Assembly (NCBI GenBank): GCA_030680175.1
Contig: JAUXWO010000036.1
Location: 1 to 64,000 of the forward strand
From: Vicinamibacterales bacterium
Lineage (GTDB): Bacteria > Acidobacteriota > Vicinamibacteria > Vicinamibacterales > UBA2999
DNA: 64,000 nt
Reading direction: 5' to 3'
Shown: positions 7,518-15,773 of the stretch, piece after piece
Layout of the letters: the number at the start of each line of letters is the position of its first letter
Position numbering within the stretch: the first letter of the stretch is position 1
Position numbers and translations under genes: made by a program
The notes under the pieces: model-generated
What the model saw: only the letters and a program-made list of their open reading frames with translations
Told to the model about the DNA's origin: nothing
Database searches by the model: none

Positions 7518-10500
7518 TCAGTAGAAGTCGTGCGACTCCACGGCCGCGTCCGGCGAGAGGCCGGCAAGCCGTTCGACGTGCTCGGCCCTGATGGCCGTCA
7601 CGCCCTCCTGGTTCTGCAGCACGCCCTCGACGATCAGGAATGCGGACTCGATGATCGTCAGCCGGTCGCGCGTGTACACGTCCGGACGGACGATGATGTT
7701 GGCGATGCCGGTTTCGTCCTCGAGCGTGAGGAACACGAACCCCTTCGCGGTGCCCGGGCGCTGGCGCGTGATCACCATGCCCGCCGTCCGCACACGCCGG
7801 CCGGCCGTCACGCGCGGCAGATCGATCGCGCGCAGCACGGCGCGCATCGAGAGATCGTGCCGGCGCAGCGCCAGCGGGTGCGGGCCGATCGTCAGGCTCG
7901 TGCCCGCGTAGTCGGCCACCACGCGTTCGGTCGCGGTCATCGGCGCTAGCGGGGACGATGACCGCTCGCCGTCGGCTGTCAGCTTTCGGCTGTCAGCGAT
8001 CAGCTCACGGCGATCAGCTTTCGGCTTTCGGCGATCAGCGCTCGGCGCTCCGCTTGCAGTCGCGATGTCGCCGGAAGCCGAAAGCCGATCGCTGACAGCC
8101 TCTGAGTCGTCCGCCGCGAACAAGGCCCCTGACGGACGCACGCTCTTTTCGACTTGCCACAACGCGGCGCGGCGATCGTAGCCGAGCGAGTTGAGCGCGC
8201 CGATTCCGGCCAGCACCGTGATCTCGTCGCGCCGCACGCCCGTGCGACGGACGATCTCGTCGATCGATCCGAACCGCCGCGGCGGCGCGTCGAGCGTCCA
8301 CTCGTGCGCGCACTGATTGCAGAACGCCCGCCCCTCCGTCACCCGCTCGATGAGCGACGGATCGTCGCACCCGCACTTCGGGCACACCGGAGGGCCGCCG
8401 GCCTCATGGGGGACGGAGGACGGCGGACGATGGACGGCGCCCGCCTCCGCAGCCGCCGGCCGCTTCGGCGAGACAGCGGCGATCGCCCGCCCCATCTCTT
8501 CCCGCAGGCCGCTGACGTACCGCAGCCCGATCCGGATCGCGCCGTCGGGTGCGATGGTGCAGTCCCAGTCCGACGTCTGCACGTCGATCGGCAGGAACCG
8601 CACGCCGCGCCGCTGCGCGTCCTTCACGAGCGTGGCCGGATGATAGAAGCCCATCGGCTGGTTGTTGAGGAGCGCCGTGTAGAACGCCGCCGGGTAGTGC
8701 ACCTTCAGGTAGGCGCTGGCGTAGGCCAGCAGCGCGAAACTCGCGGCGTGCGACTCGGGGAACCCGTACAGCGCAAACGACGTGATCGACAGCACGATCC
8801 CGTCGGCGGCCGCGCCGGTGATGCCGTGCCGCGCCATCCCCTCGCGCAGCTGCCCTTCGAGCTGCTGCATGCGCTTCTCCGATCGCTTGAACCCCATCGC
8901 GCGCCGCAGCTCCTCGGCCTGTCCGCCCGTGAAGCCCGCCACCGTCATCGCCATCCGCAGGAGCTGCTCCTGGAAGAGCGGCACCCCCAGCGTGCGCTTC
9001 AGGATCGGCTCGAGCAGCGGATGCGCATACTCCACCGGCGCCCGTCCCGCGCGGCGTTCCAGGTACGGATGCACCATCTGCCCGACGATCGGCCCCGGTC
9101 TGATGAGCGCCACCTCCACGACGAGGTCGTAGAAGCACGTGGGCTTGAGGCGCGGCAGCGTCGCCATCTGCGCGCGCGACTCCACCTGGAACAGCCCGAT
9201 CGTGTCGGCCTCCTGCAGCAGGCGGTACACGGCGGGATCGTCCTGCGGCAGATGCGCCAACTCCACACGGGGAGTGGGGAGTGGGTCGTGGGGGGTGGGG
9301 GGTGGTGGAGTGGCGTCGGGATGGTCGAGCATGGAATGTCCCCCCCCCACTTCCCACGTCCCACTCCCCGCATTGACGAGCCGGATGGCGTCCTGCAGCA
9401 CGGCCATCATGCCGAGCCCCAGCAGGTCGACCTTGACGATGCCCATGTCGGCGCAGTCGTCCTTGTCCCACTGCACGACCACGCGGCCCGGCATGCTGGC
9501 GTTCTCGAGCGGCACGACCGACGACAGCGCGCCCTGGCAGATCACCATCCCGCCCGAATGCTGGCCGAGGTGGCGCGGCAGGTCCTGCATCTGCCGCCAG
9601 AGCGAGGCAAAGCGCGCCACGCGCGCGTCACCGGCGTCGAACCCCGCCGCTGCCAGATTGCGGGTGATCGTCTCATCCGGATCGACGAACTCGAACTGGT
9701 GCATCACCTTCGCCAGCCGGTCCACCTGCGCGGGATCCATCGCCAGCGCCTTGCCGACTTCGCGCGCCGCGCTCCGCCCGCGGTAGGTGATCACGTTGGC
9801 CGTCATCGCCGCGCCGTGTGCGCCGTACTTCCCGTAGACGTGCTGGATGACGCGCTCGCGCTGGTCGCCGCTCGGCAGATCCAGATCGATGTCCGGCCAC
9901 TCGCCGCGTTCCTCCGAGAGGAAGCGCTCGAAGAGCAGGTCCATGCCCACCGGATCCACCGCCGTGATGCCGAGGCTGTAGCACACGGCGCTGTTGGCGG
10001 CCGACCCGCGCCCCTGCACCAGGATGTCGTGCGCCCGGCAGAAGTTGACGATGTCCCAGACGATGAGGAAGTAGCCGGCGAGCTCGAGCCGCTCGATGAG
10101 ATCGAGTTCCCGCGCGATCTGCGCCCGCGCCCGGTCGTGGTACGGCCGGTACCGCTCGCGCGCGCCGATGTCGGCAATCTTCCGCAGGAACGACGCCTCG
10201 GTCTCGCCGTGCGGCGCCGGGTAACGCGGGAAGCGGTAGCCAAGGTCGCGCAGGGAGAAGGTGAGCGACTCGGCCAGTGCCTCGGTGGCCCGCACCGCCT
10301 CGGGGTGATCGGCGAAGAGCCGCGCCATCTGCGCCGGCGCCTTCAGGTACCGCTCCTGGTTGGCCTCGAGCCGCCGGCCGGCCGCCATGACCGACGTGTG
10401 GTGGCGAATGGACGTCAGCACGTCGGCGAGCGGCCGCTCCCCGGGCGTGGCGTAGCGCACGCCGCCGGTCGCCACAACCGGCACCCGGAACGCACTGGCC

Positions 10501-11216
10501 AGATCGCACAGCATCTCGTTGTCCGCGGCCTCGTCGCGGCGGAGATGGCGCGCGATCGCCACGTGGACCGAGGACCGGCCGAAGATCCCGACGAGCCGGT
10601 CGAGCAGGCCGCCCACGCCGAAGCGGTGCGCCTGGAGCAGCGGCCGTCCCGGCAGCGCCACGAGGCCGGCCGTGCCGATCTCCTCGAGATCGTCGAGCCC
10701 GAGCGCGCCCTCCCCCTTCGGCGCGCCGAGGTGCATCCGCGTCAGCAACTGGCAGAGATGGCGCCAGCCTTCAGGGGAAGAGACAAGGATGGGCAAGATC
10801 CATCTGGTGATGTGGTGATCTCGTGATGTGGTGATCTGATGTGGAGATGTAGAGATGTAGTGATCGATGTGTTGATCTGGGGATCTATCTCGTGATCTTT
10901 CCGATCTATCTCGTGATCTATCCGATCTATCTGGGGATCTTGGGGGGTGGCGGGTGCGGGCAGAGGGGGCAGAGGGGGCAGAGGGGGCAAAGGGGGCGTA
11001 GGCGGCGTGCGCCATGGTGAGTTCGGCGCCGAAGATTGGGCGGATCCCGGCGGCCTGCGCGGCCTTGTGGAAGCGCGGCGCGCCGGAGACGCTGTCGCGA
11101 TCGAGCAAGGCCAGCGCGGGATAGCCGAGCAGCGCCGCGCGCTCGATGAGCCGCTCGGGCGACGAGGCCGCGCGCAGGAACGAAAATGCCGACGAGGTAT
11201 GAAGTTCGAAATACAT
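7518..11216 (-). CDS. dnaE2: Error-prone DNA polymerase DnaE2, expanded by repeat-encoded insertions
   Basis: 1232 aa, against about 1050-1080 for typical DnaE2. C-family alpha-subunit polymerase for SOS translesion synthesis with ImuA and ImuB. It begins with the PHP domain (MYFELHTSSAFSFLRAAS), so I take the ATG at 11216 rather than the upstream in-frame ATG at 11258. The palm aspartates appear in EWPDIDLDLP near residue 442 and the conserved FQVESRAQMATLPRL is intact. An OB-fold region with GPHPLALRR follows; an internal CPKCG...CNQCAHEW cysteine set suggests a zinc finger. Repeat tracts encode extra low-complexity segments near residues 72-84 (SAPSAPSA), 91-138 (SDRSRDRS), 614-650 (PPPPTPHD) and 1040-1084 (ADRRKPKADRR). 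The reading frame survives all of them. Last gene of the imu cluster. Confidence 0.95.
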   Translation of the reverse strand: MYFELHTSSAFSFLRAASSPERLIERAALLGYPALALLDRDSVSGAPRFHKAAQAAGIRPIFGAELTMAHAAYAPFAPSAPSAPSARTRHPPRSPDRSDRSRDRSERSRDRSPDQHIDHYISTSPHQITTSRDHHITRWILPILVSSPEGWRHLCQLLTRMHLGAPKGEGALGLDDLEEIGTAGLVALPGRPLLQAHRFGVGGLLDRLVGIFGRSSVHVAIARHLRRDEAADNEMLCDLASAFRVPVVATGGVRYATPGERPLADVLTSIRHHTSVMAAGRRLEANQERYLKAPAQMARLFADHPEAVRATEALAESLTFSLRDLGYRFPRYPAPHGETEASFLRKIADIGARERYRPYHDRARAQIARELDLIERLELAGYFLIVWDIVNFCRAHDILVQGRGSAANSAVCYSLGITAVDPVGMDLLFERFLSEERGEWPDIDLDLPSGDQRERVIQHVYGKYGAHGAAMTANVITYRGRSAAREVGKALAMDPAQVDRLAKVMHQFEFVDPDETITRNLAAAGFDAGDARVARFASLWRQMQDLPRHLGQHSGGMVICQGALSSVVPLENASMPGRVVVQWDKDDCADMGIVKVDLLGLGMMAVLQDAIRLVNAGSGTWEVGGGHSMLDHPDATPPPPTPHDPLPTPRVELAHLPQDDPAVYRLLQEADTIGLFQVESRAQMATLPRLKPTCFYDLVVEVALIRPGPIVGQMVHPYLERRAGRAPVEYAHPLLEPILKRTLGVPLFQEQLLRMAMTVAGFTGGQAEELRRAMGFKRSEKRMQQLEGQLREGMARHGITGAAADGIVLSITSFALYGFPESHAASFALLAYASAYLKVHYPAAFYTALLNNQPMGFYHPATLVKDAQRRGVRFLPIDVQTSDWDCTIAPDGAIRIGLRYVSGLREEMGRAIAAVSPKRPAAAEAGAVHRPPSSVPHEAGGPPVCPKCGCDDPSLIERVTEGRAFCNQCAHEWTLDAPPRRFGSIDEIVRRTGVRRDEITVLAGIGALNSLGYDRRAALWQVEKSVRPSGALFAADDSEAVSDRLSASGDIATASGAPSADRRKPKADRRELIADSRKLTADGERSSSPLAPMTATERVVADYAGTSLTIGPHPLALRRHDLSMRAVLRAIDLPRVTAGRRVRTAGMVITRQRPGTAKGFVFLTLEDETGIANIIVRPDVYTRDRLTIIESAFLIVEGVLQNQEGVTAIRAEHVERLAGLSPDAAVESHDFY
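7965..8097. repeat. Degenerate 7-bp tandem repeat inside dnaE2
   Basis: About 19 units on the plus strand of the type GTCGGCT, ATCAGCT, TTCGGCT, GTCAGCG. It lies in the linker between the HhH region and the OB-fold of DnaE2 and is translated in frame. Related arrays occur at 12485-12694, 13048-13177 and 20965-21063. Confidence 0.85.
9267..9374. repeat. G-rich/C-rich short repeat tract inside dnaE2
   Basis: GGGGAGTGGGGAGTGGG-type units, then a run of about ten C and CCCACTCCCC units on the same strand, so the two halves are partly self-complementary. Encodes a Gly/Pro/His-rich insertion just before the AHLPQDDPAVY motif. The same CCCACTCC unit makes an intergenic array at 43739-43795. Confidence 0.75.
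10801..10942. repeat. GATCT-type tandem repeat inside dnaE2
   Basis: Degenerate 8-9 bp units around GTGATCT, including two near-identical GATCTATCTCGTGATCT stretches. Translated in frame as Ser/Asp/Arg-rich then His/Thr-rich sequence within the PHP-palm region. The same unit type forms an intergenic array at 41562-41702. Confidence 0.8.
10963..11000. repeat. 10-bp GCAGAGGGGG tandem repeat inside dnaE2
   Basis: Three to four copies of GCAGAGGGGG, the last varying to GCAAAGGGGG, translated as an Ala-Pro-Ser repeat in the N-terminal domain of DnaE2. Confidence 0.75.
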
Positions 11217-11394
11217 AAACAGCTCGCACCTGCGGCGCTCGTAACACACGACGCACACACACGACGATCACGACGATCACACAAGGCCACCAAGACGCAC
11301 ACGGGCGCACGAGTTCCGCGACGGGACCGCGGGTCCCGCTCCGGGCGTCCTCCTCGCGTGCGTATGTACGGGCGGGTCCAACGCGCACCGCCTG
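11217..11394. other. imuB-dnaE2 intergenic region with degenerate ACGA-rich repeat
   Basis: 178 bp without a gene. 11244-11305 holds CACACACGACGATCACGACG followed by AAGGCCACCAAGACGCACACG, a decayed relative of the ACGAAGGCCACGAAGAC arm of the palindromes at 15535 and 17340. No clear promoter for dnaE2 is visible; it may be read from the imuA promoter. Confidence 0.4.
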
Positions 11395-13044
11395 TCAGTC
11401 GATGACCCCGGCGATGAACCACTGCCCCACCGTCCGCTCGACGTGGATGCGGTACACCGTGCCATCGGCCAGCGCCACGTCCCATTCATCGCGGTCGTAC
11501 GGCTCGGCATGCCAGTCGCCGGAGGCGCGCCACGGGCCGGCCGCCTGCACGATGGCGCCGCCGGCCACGCCGTGCCGGTCGCTCATCACCCGCACGGGCC
11601 GCCCCTCGGCCACGCGCACGCGGATGGGCACGGGCAGGCGGAACCGCCGCAGGGCACTGGTCCCCTGCCCCGGCGCCCAGGGCCAGGTGGGAGCGTCGGA
11701 GCGCGGCCCCTCCGCGGGAACGGCGGCGCCCGGCCCACTGGCCACCGTGAACGCCCGCACCTCGAACGCTTCCGGCCGCCACGTGTCGACCAGCGCCGGC
11801 GTGCCCACGTGCCCGGCGCCCATGATCGCGGTGAGACGCGCGACGAGCGTGGCCACCTGCTCGGGCGGCGGCGCGGCGCGCACGAAGAGCGAGTCCTGCA
11901 CCACGCGTCCCGGCGCCGGTTCGAGCGCCACGGTCACGCGATCGATGGCGGCCTCCGGTGGATGCGATTCGAGATCGAGCAGCAGCAGCGTACGCAGCGC
12001 CTTGGACTCGCGCATCGGCGCCGGCAGCTGCAGGACGCGCGTGTGCGCCGTGCGCGAGACGAGGCCGAGCCGCACGGACAGCACGGCGGCGCCCCGCTGC
12101 TCGCGTTCGAGGCGCGCGGCCAACGGATCGAGCAACCGGCCCAGCACGAACGACAGCGGCTCGAGCCCGTCAATCGGCCACTCCAGTTCCAGCGTGGCCT
12201 CGTACGGCGGCTCGTCCACCCAGGGCACCAGCGGACGCGCATCCTCGCCCCGCGCCAGCCGCGCCCAGCGCGACCCGCGCGGCCCCAGCCGCGCCACGAG
12301 GTCGTCGGCCGGCAACGCCGCCAGCTGGCCGAGCGTCCGCAGGCCCCAGCGGTCGAGCACCGCGAGGGCGTCTTCAACGACGGCCTGATCGGCCGCGCGG
12401 GCGCGTCCGCCCGGGCCGGTGCGGCGCGGCGCACGCGTCTGCTGCGCCTGATGCGTGTCGCGCGGGTGCCGCCAGCCGGTGCTCGCCGTTCGCTCTTCGC
12501 GATTCGCTATTCGCCGTTCGCTATTCGCGATTCGCCACTCGCCATTCGCTCTTCGCCATTCGCCATTCGCGGTTCGCTCTTCGCCGAGAGCCGAGAGCTG
12601 AGAGCTGAGAGCCGTTCGCGGTTCGCCAGTCGCCGAGAGCTGATCGCCGATCGCCGAAAGCCGACCGCTGATAGCCGTTCGCGGTTCACCGTTCGCGGTG
12701 TCGAGCCGCAGGCGTTCGTATGCGGCGAGCACCTCGAGGGGAAGTGCGGCCAGCCACGCCGCCTCCTCCCCCGCCGGCACCACCGACAGCCCCGGCCGCC
12801 CCAGCGCCATCATCGAGGCCGTCGTCTGCGTCGCCGCCACGGCGACGTGCGCCTCGGGCACCGCCGCGCAGGCCGCGGCCGACAGATGCCGGCCCAGGGA
12901 CTGCGGCGCGCCGAAGATGCACGACAAGCCGCGCACGTCCAGCAGCACGAGCGCCCCCACGACTTCAAAGCGCGGGGTGAACGCCCGCGCCACCTCCACG
13001 AGGCAGGAGCGGGCAGGCATGCGTGTGTAAAGACAGGCGTACAT
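11395..13044 (-). CDS. imuB: ImuB, Y-family polymerase-like mutasome subunit, with 70-residue repeat insertion
   Basis: 549 aa. ImuB is a catalytically inactive DinB-like protein that bridges the beta clamp, ImuA and DnaE2 in SOS mutagenesis. The N-terminal palm-like part (MYACLYTRMPARSCLVEVAR...GALVLLDVRGL) and the helix-hairpin-helix part (LDRWGLRTLGQLAALPADDL) match the family. Between them residues about 117-187 are encoded by a 7-bp tandem repeat (12485-12694), read as low-complexity sequence such as ANGEWRRANGEWRIANSE. By my count the array is 30 units, 210 bp, preserving the frame. The C-terminal region (VRVMSDRHGVAGG, EWDVALADGTVYRI) is the usual ImuB tail. Second gene of the cluster. 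Confidence 0.92.
   Translation of the reverse strand: MYACLYTRMPARSCLVEVARAFTPRFEVVGALVLLDVRGLSCIFGAPQSLGRHLSAAACAAVPEAHVAVAATQTTASMMALGRPGLSVVPAGEEAAWLAALPLEVLAAYERLRLDTANGEPRTAISGRLSAIGDQLSATGEPRTALSSQLSALGEERTANGEWRRANGEWRIANSERRIANREERTASTGWRHPRDTHQAQQTRAPRRTGPGGRARAADQAVVEDALAVLDRWGLRTLGQLAALPADDLVARLGPRGSRWARLARGEDARPLVPWVDEPPYEATLELEWPIDGLEPLSFVLGRLLDPLAARLEREQRGAAVLSVRLGLVSRTAHTRVLQLPAPMRESKALRTLLLLDLESHPPEAAIDRVTVALEPAPGRVVQDSLFVRAAPPPEQVATLVARLTAIMGAGHVGTPALVDTWRPEAFEVRAFTVASGPGAAVPAEGPRSDAPTWPWAPGQGTSALRRFRLPVPIRVRVAEGRPVRVMSDRHGVAGGAIVQAAGPWRASGDWHAEPYDRDEWDVALADGTVYRIHVERTVGQWFIAGVID
12485..12694. repeat. 30-unit degenerate heptanucleotide array inside imuB
   Basis: Strict 7-bp periodicity: units are GC-Y-N-N-N-N, e.g. 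GCCGTTC, GCTATTC, GCGATTC, GCCATTC, GCCGAGA, GCTGATC. Homogenised sub-blocks exist (four GCYGAGA units in a row). 210 bp equals 70 codons, located exactly at a domain boundary of ImuB. Confidence 0.9.
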
Positions 13045-13047
13045 GAA

Positions 13048-13177
13048 ATCGGCTCTCGGCGATCAGCGATCGGCTGTCGGCTATCGGCTATCAGCGATCA
13101 GCTCTCGGCTCTCGGCTCTCGGCTCTCGGCTCTCGGCGAACAGCGAACAGCGAATGGCGAATCGCGAATCGCGAATT
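13048..13177. repeat. Heptanucleotide array between imuA and imuB
   Basis: About 18 units, including five CTCTCGG-type units in a row, then GAACAGC, GAATGGC and GAATCGC units. It fills the intergenic gap and supplies the imuA stop codon (TGA at 13177-13179). It begins 3 bp upstream of the imuB start codon, so the imuB ribosome-binding region is repeat sequence. Confidence 0.88.
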
Positions 13178-14064
13178 CAGTGCGTGCCAAGTGCCGTGAG
13201 TCGGAAGTGCCCCCCTGCCTCTCTTTGCCGTGGCGAGACGATGTGCGCGGCAAGGTCGAGGCCGGCGAAGCGGCGCGCGCGATCGTGTGTGCCGGCCCAC
13301 CGTGCGCCCACGGCCGGCCGCGGGGCGGCCTCGACGCCGGTCTCGGACGACACGGAGACGCGGGGGCCGTCCCCGCCCCCGTCAGAGGGCGGCGCGGTCC
13401 GGATCGACACGCCCCCGGCGCTGCGCGCCAGCGGCACCGGCCCGAGCAGCAGGCATGTGGTCTCGTGCTCGCTGATGATGCGCTGCAGGCGCAGCCAGGT
13501 CGTGGCGGGGATGCGGCGCAGGCCCGCCAGTGGCACGTCGGCCAGGTCGCACACGACCGCCGTGCAGATCCCCGACTGCAGCACGAGGGTCAGGGCCTTC
13601 AGCGCGCGGTCGACCGAGCGCTCGACCAGGGTGCCCGGTCCGGCCACCGCGCGGACGCCGGGCAGCCATGCCGGGTCCAGGGCGCCGGCCGTCTTCGTCA
13701 CCGGCTGGCCCCGCACCCAGAGCACGCGCGCGAGATCGATCCCGCAGGCCGCCGCGGAAACGGGGTCGAACCGGTCGAACGTATCGATGAGCGCGACGGT
13801 CTCCCCGCGCCGGGTCGCCGCCCCGAGCCAGGCCCACGCCAGGCTGGTACGGCCGGACGAGGCCGGGCCGGCAATCTCGGAGACCTGCCCGCGCGGCAAT
13901 CCCCCGCCGAGCCCTCGATCGATCGCTGGCGTGTCGAAGGCCACGCGCGCCAGATCCGCCGCCCGATCCGGGAAGGTCGAGGTGAGCGTCCGGTCGAGTT
14001 TGCGGTGGCGCAGCAGCTGTTCGAGGTGCGCGACGCGGCGTGCAGGAGCGGCCAGGGCAGACAT
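13177..14064 (-). CDS. imuA: ImuA, RecA-like mutasome accessory protein
   Basis: 295 aa. RecA-superfamily protein, first gene of the SOS mutasome cluster; ImuA inhibits or organises RecA and recruits ImuB. It has a conserved IDRGLGGGLPRGQVSEIAGP segment and a degenerate Walker A (GPASSGRTSL) near residue 67. The C-terminus is an Arg-rich tail whose last codons (RLTALGTH-stop) run into the heptanucleotide array. Promoter with overlapping inverted repeat lies just upstream (14089-14125). Confidence 0.88.
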   Translation of the reverse strand: MSALAAPARRVAHLEQLLRHRKLDRTLTSTFPDRAADLARVAFDTPAIDRGLGGGLPRGQVSEIAGPASSGRTSLAWAWLGAATRRGETVALIDTFDRFDPVSAAACGIDLARVLWVRGQPVTKTAGALDPAWLPGVRAVAGPGTLVERSVDRALKALTLVLQSGICTAVVCDLADVPLAGLRRIPATTWLRLQRIISEHETTCLLLGPVPLARSAGGVSIRTAPPSDGGGDGPRVSVSSETGVEAAPRPAVGARWAGTHDRARRFAGLDLAAHIVSPRQREAGGHFRLTALGTH

Positions 14065-14088
14065 GGAGCCTCCGATCAGTTTCGTGTA

Positions 14089-14125
14089 ACTTTCGCTATC
14101 ATAGTGAATAAAAAGCGAAAGTCAA
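14089..14125 (-). promoter_or_regulatory. imuA promoter with overlapping inverted-repeat operator
   Basis: On the minus strand TTGACT (14120-14125) and TATGAT (14098-14103) are spaced by 16 bp, a near-consensus sigma-70 promoter. A perfect 9-bp inverted repeat, ACTTTCGCT (14089-14097) and AGCGAAAGT (14114-14122), overlaps both boxes. The position is that of a repressor site; LexA is the expected repressor of imu operons, but the motif is not one of the standard LexA boxes. Confidence 0.7.
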
Positions 14126-14188
14126 GGGAGGCGGTTTCCTTTTTGAATTTTGCCTTTTGCCTTTTGCCTTTAAAGTGGTCTCTACGTT

Positions 14189-15526
14189 GTGAGTTCCCCG
14201 GATCACCCCTCGTCGCCTGTGACGGCGCCGGAGCCGGCCCAGGCGTCTTCGCCTCCTGCTGGCACGGCCACCGATCCTCCCTGTTCCGGCACGCCGAGGT
14301 CGCTCGGTGGGCAGGTGGTGTTTCGCCTGGCCGCGGCGCTCACCTACCGCGACTTCCGCCTGCTCTGGTTCGGCGCGCTCGGCTCGAGCATCGGCACCTG
14401 GATGCAGAAGGTCGCGCAGGCCTGGCTGATCGTCACGCTCACCGGATCGGCCTCGGCCTTCTTCCTCGGCCTCGATTCGTTCCTCGGCGAGCTGCCCATC
14501 CTGCTCTTCACGCTGATCGGCGGGGTCGTGGCCGACCGGCAGGATCGGCGGCAGCTGCTGCTGATGTCGCAGTGCGTGCAGATGGGGGCCGCCTTCATCC
14601 TGGCGGGGCTGGTCTATGCGGACGCGGTCCACATCGCGCTCATCCTGCTGCTGTCGTTCCTCACGGGGCTCGCACAGGCGTTCGGCGGCCCGGCGTACCA
14701 GTCGCTCATCCCGTCGCTCATCCACAAGGAGCACCTGCCGAACGCCGTCGCGCTCAACTCGATTCAGTTCAACCTCGCGCGCGTCATCGGGCCGCTCGCC
14801 GCGGGCGCGGCGCTCACCGCCTTCGGCATGGTGGCCTGCTTCGGGCTGAACGGGCTGTCGTTTCTCTTCGTGATGGGCGCGATCCTCGCGCTGCGCGTCA
14901 AGCACGTGCCGCCGGCCACGCGCCACCGCATGCTCGACGAGATGAAGGGCGGGCTGCGCTACGTGCGCGACGAGCCGATGCTCGTCTCGCTCACCGTGAT
15001 CGGCTTCATCGCGGCCTTCCTCGGCATCCCGCTCCTCACCTTCCTCCCCATCGTGGTGAAGGACGTGTTCCAGCAGGACGTCGGGCTCTACACGGTGATG
15101 ATGACGTATTCGGGCGCGGGTGCCGTGGCGGGCGCGCTCGGCGTGGCGTGGCTCGGCAAGTCGCGCCACATGGGACGCGTGCTGCTCGGCGTGCTGCTGG
15201 CCTTCGGCGTCACGCTGGTCGTCTTCTCGCTCACGCGCACGCTCTGGCTGAGCGAGCTGCTGCTCTTCCTGGCCGGCGCGCTCCTCGTCACGTCGTTCTC
15301 GCTGACGACGTCGCTCGTGCAGCTCATCGCGCCGAACGAGCTGCGCGGGCGCGTGATGAGCATCTACATGGTCGCGTTCCGCGGCGCGGCGCCGCTCGGC
15401 AATTTCATGAGCGGCAACCTCATCACCATCGCCTCGGCGCCGCTCGTCATCGGGCTGAACGGCGTCCTGCTGGTCGCGGCCACGCTCTACTTCATCCTCC
15501 GCGGCCACGGGATCAAGGAGATCTGA
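14189..15526 (+). CDS. MFS exporter, EntS/MFS_3 type
   Basis: 445 aa from a GTG start. About 12 membrane segments after a 45-residue Pro/Ala/Thr-rich cytoplasmic N-terminus. TYRDFRLLWFGALGSSIGTWMQKVAQAWL, split as YRDFRLLW and GSSIGTWMQ, is the start signature of the MFS_3 / transmembrane secretion effector family related to enterobactin exporter EntS. The loop motif GGVVADRQDRR (A-motif) and PNELRGRVMSIY in the second half are present. Substrate unknown. Preceded by a TTTTGCC repeat tract (14148-14170). It diverges from the imu cluster. Confidence 0.88.
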   Translation: MSSPDHPSSPVTAPEPAQASSPPAGTATDPPCSGTPRSLGGQVVFRLAAALTYRDFRLLWFGALGSSIGTWMQKVAQAWLIVTLTGSASAFFLGLDSFLGELPILLFTLIGGVVADRQDRRQLLLMSQCVQMGAAFILAGLVYADAVHIALILLLSFLTGLAQAFGGPAYQSLIPSLIHKEHLPNAVALNSIQFNLARVIGPLAAGAALTAFGMVACFGLNGLSFLFVMGAILALRVKHVPPATRHRMLDEMKGGLRYVRDEPMLVSLTVIGFIAAFLGIPLLTFLPIVVKDVFQQDVGLYTVMMTYSGAGAVAGALGVAWLGKSRHMGRVLLGVLLAFGVTLVVFSLTRTLWLSELLLFLAGALLVTSFSLTTSLVQLIAPNELRGRVMSIYMVAFRGAAPLGNFMSGNLITIASAPLVIGLNGVLLVAATLYFILRGHGIKEI

Positions 15527-15534
15527 CCGAGATC

Positions 15535-15732
15535 ACGTACAAACACGAAGGTCACGTCCGCCTCCGCGGCCGGAGGCCGCTACGGCGCGACCTCGCCGAA
15601 GCTCGCCTGAGACTGAGGCGAGCGGAGGCGGGAAGGCCACGAAGACATTCATGGGTGAGGCTGCGCGATAGCCGGCCCCCCTTGAAGACTTGTGTCCCCT
15701 TCGTGGCCTTCGTGTGCTTCGTGTTTGTACGT
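15535..15732. repeat. Palindromic ACGAAG element A with a nested insertion
   Basis: Begins ACGTACAAACACGAAG and ends CTTCGTGTTTGTACGT, so the ends are perfect inverted repeats of about 16 bp. The right arm continues GGCCTTCGTGTG. The left arm is interrupted at 15557-15632; removing that piece restores the AAGGCCACGAAGAC arm seen in element B (17340-17464). Fills the gap between the MFS and amidohydrolase genes. No open frame. Confidence 0.8.
15557..15632. repeat. Nested palindrome inside element A
   Basis: About 76 bp bounded by TCCGCCTCCGC and GCGGAGGCGGG with internal GGCCGGAGGCC and CGCCTGAG...GGCGAGC inverted segments. A GC-rich REP-like palindrome that appears to have entered the left arm of element A. 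Confidence 0.65.
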
Positions 15733-15773
15733 AACCGCTGAACCGCCGTGCGCCTGTTCCCGTCATACCAGAC

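Noticed and set aside
8154-10826. An 890-codon plus-strand frame opposite dnaE2
   Set aside because: Shadow of dnaE2; no ribosome site or domain.
11443-15741. A 1432-codon open frame on the plus strand across imuB, imuA and the MFS gene
   Set aside because: It is antisense to well-supported genes, has no domain signal and is explained by the high GC content, which removes stop codons.
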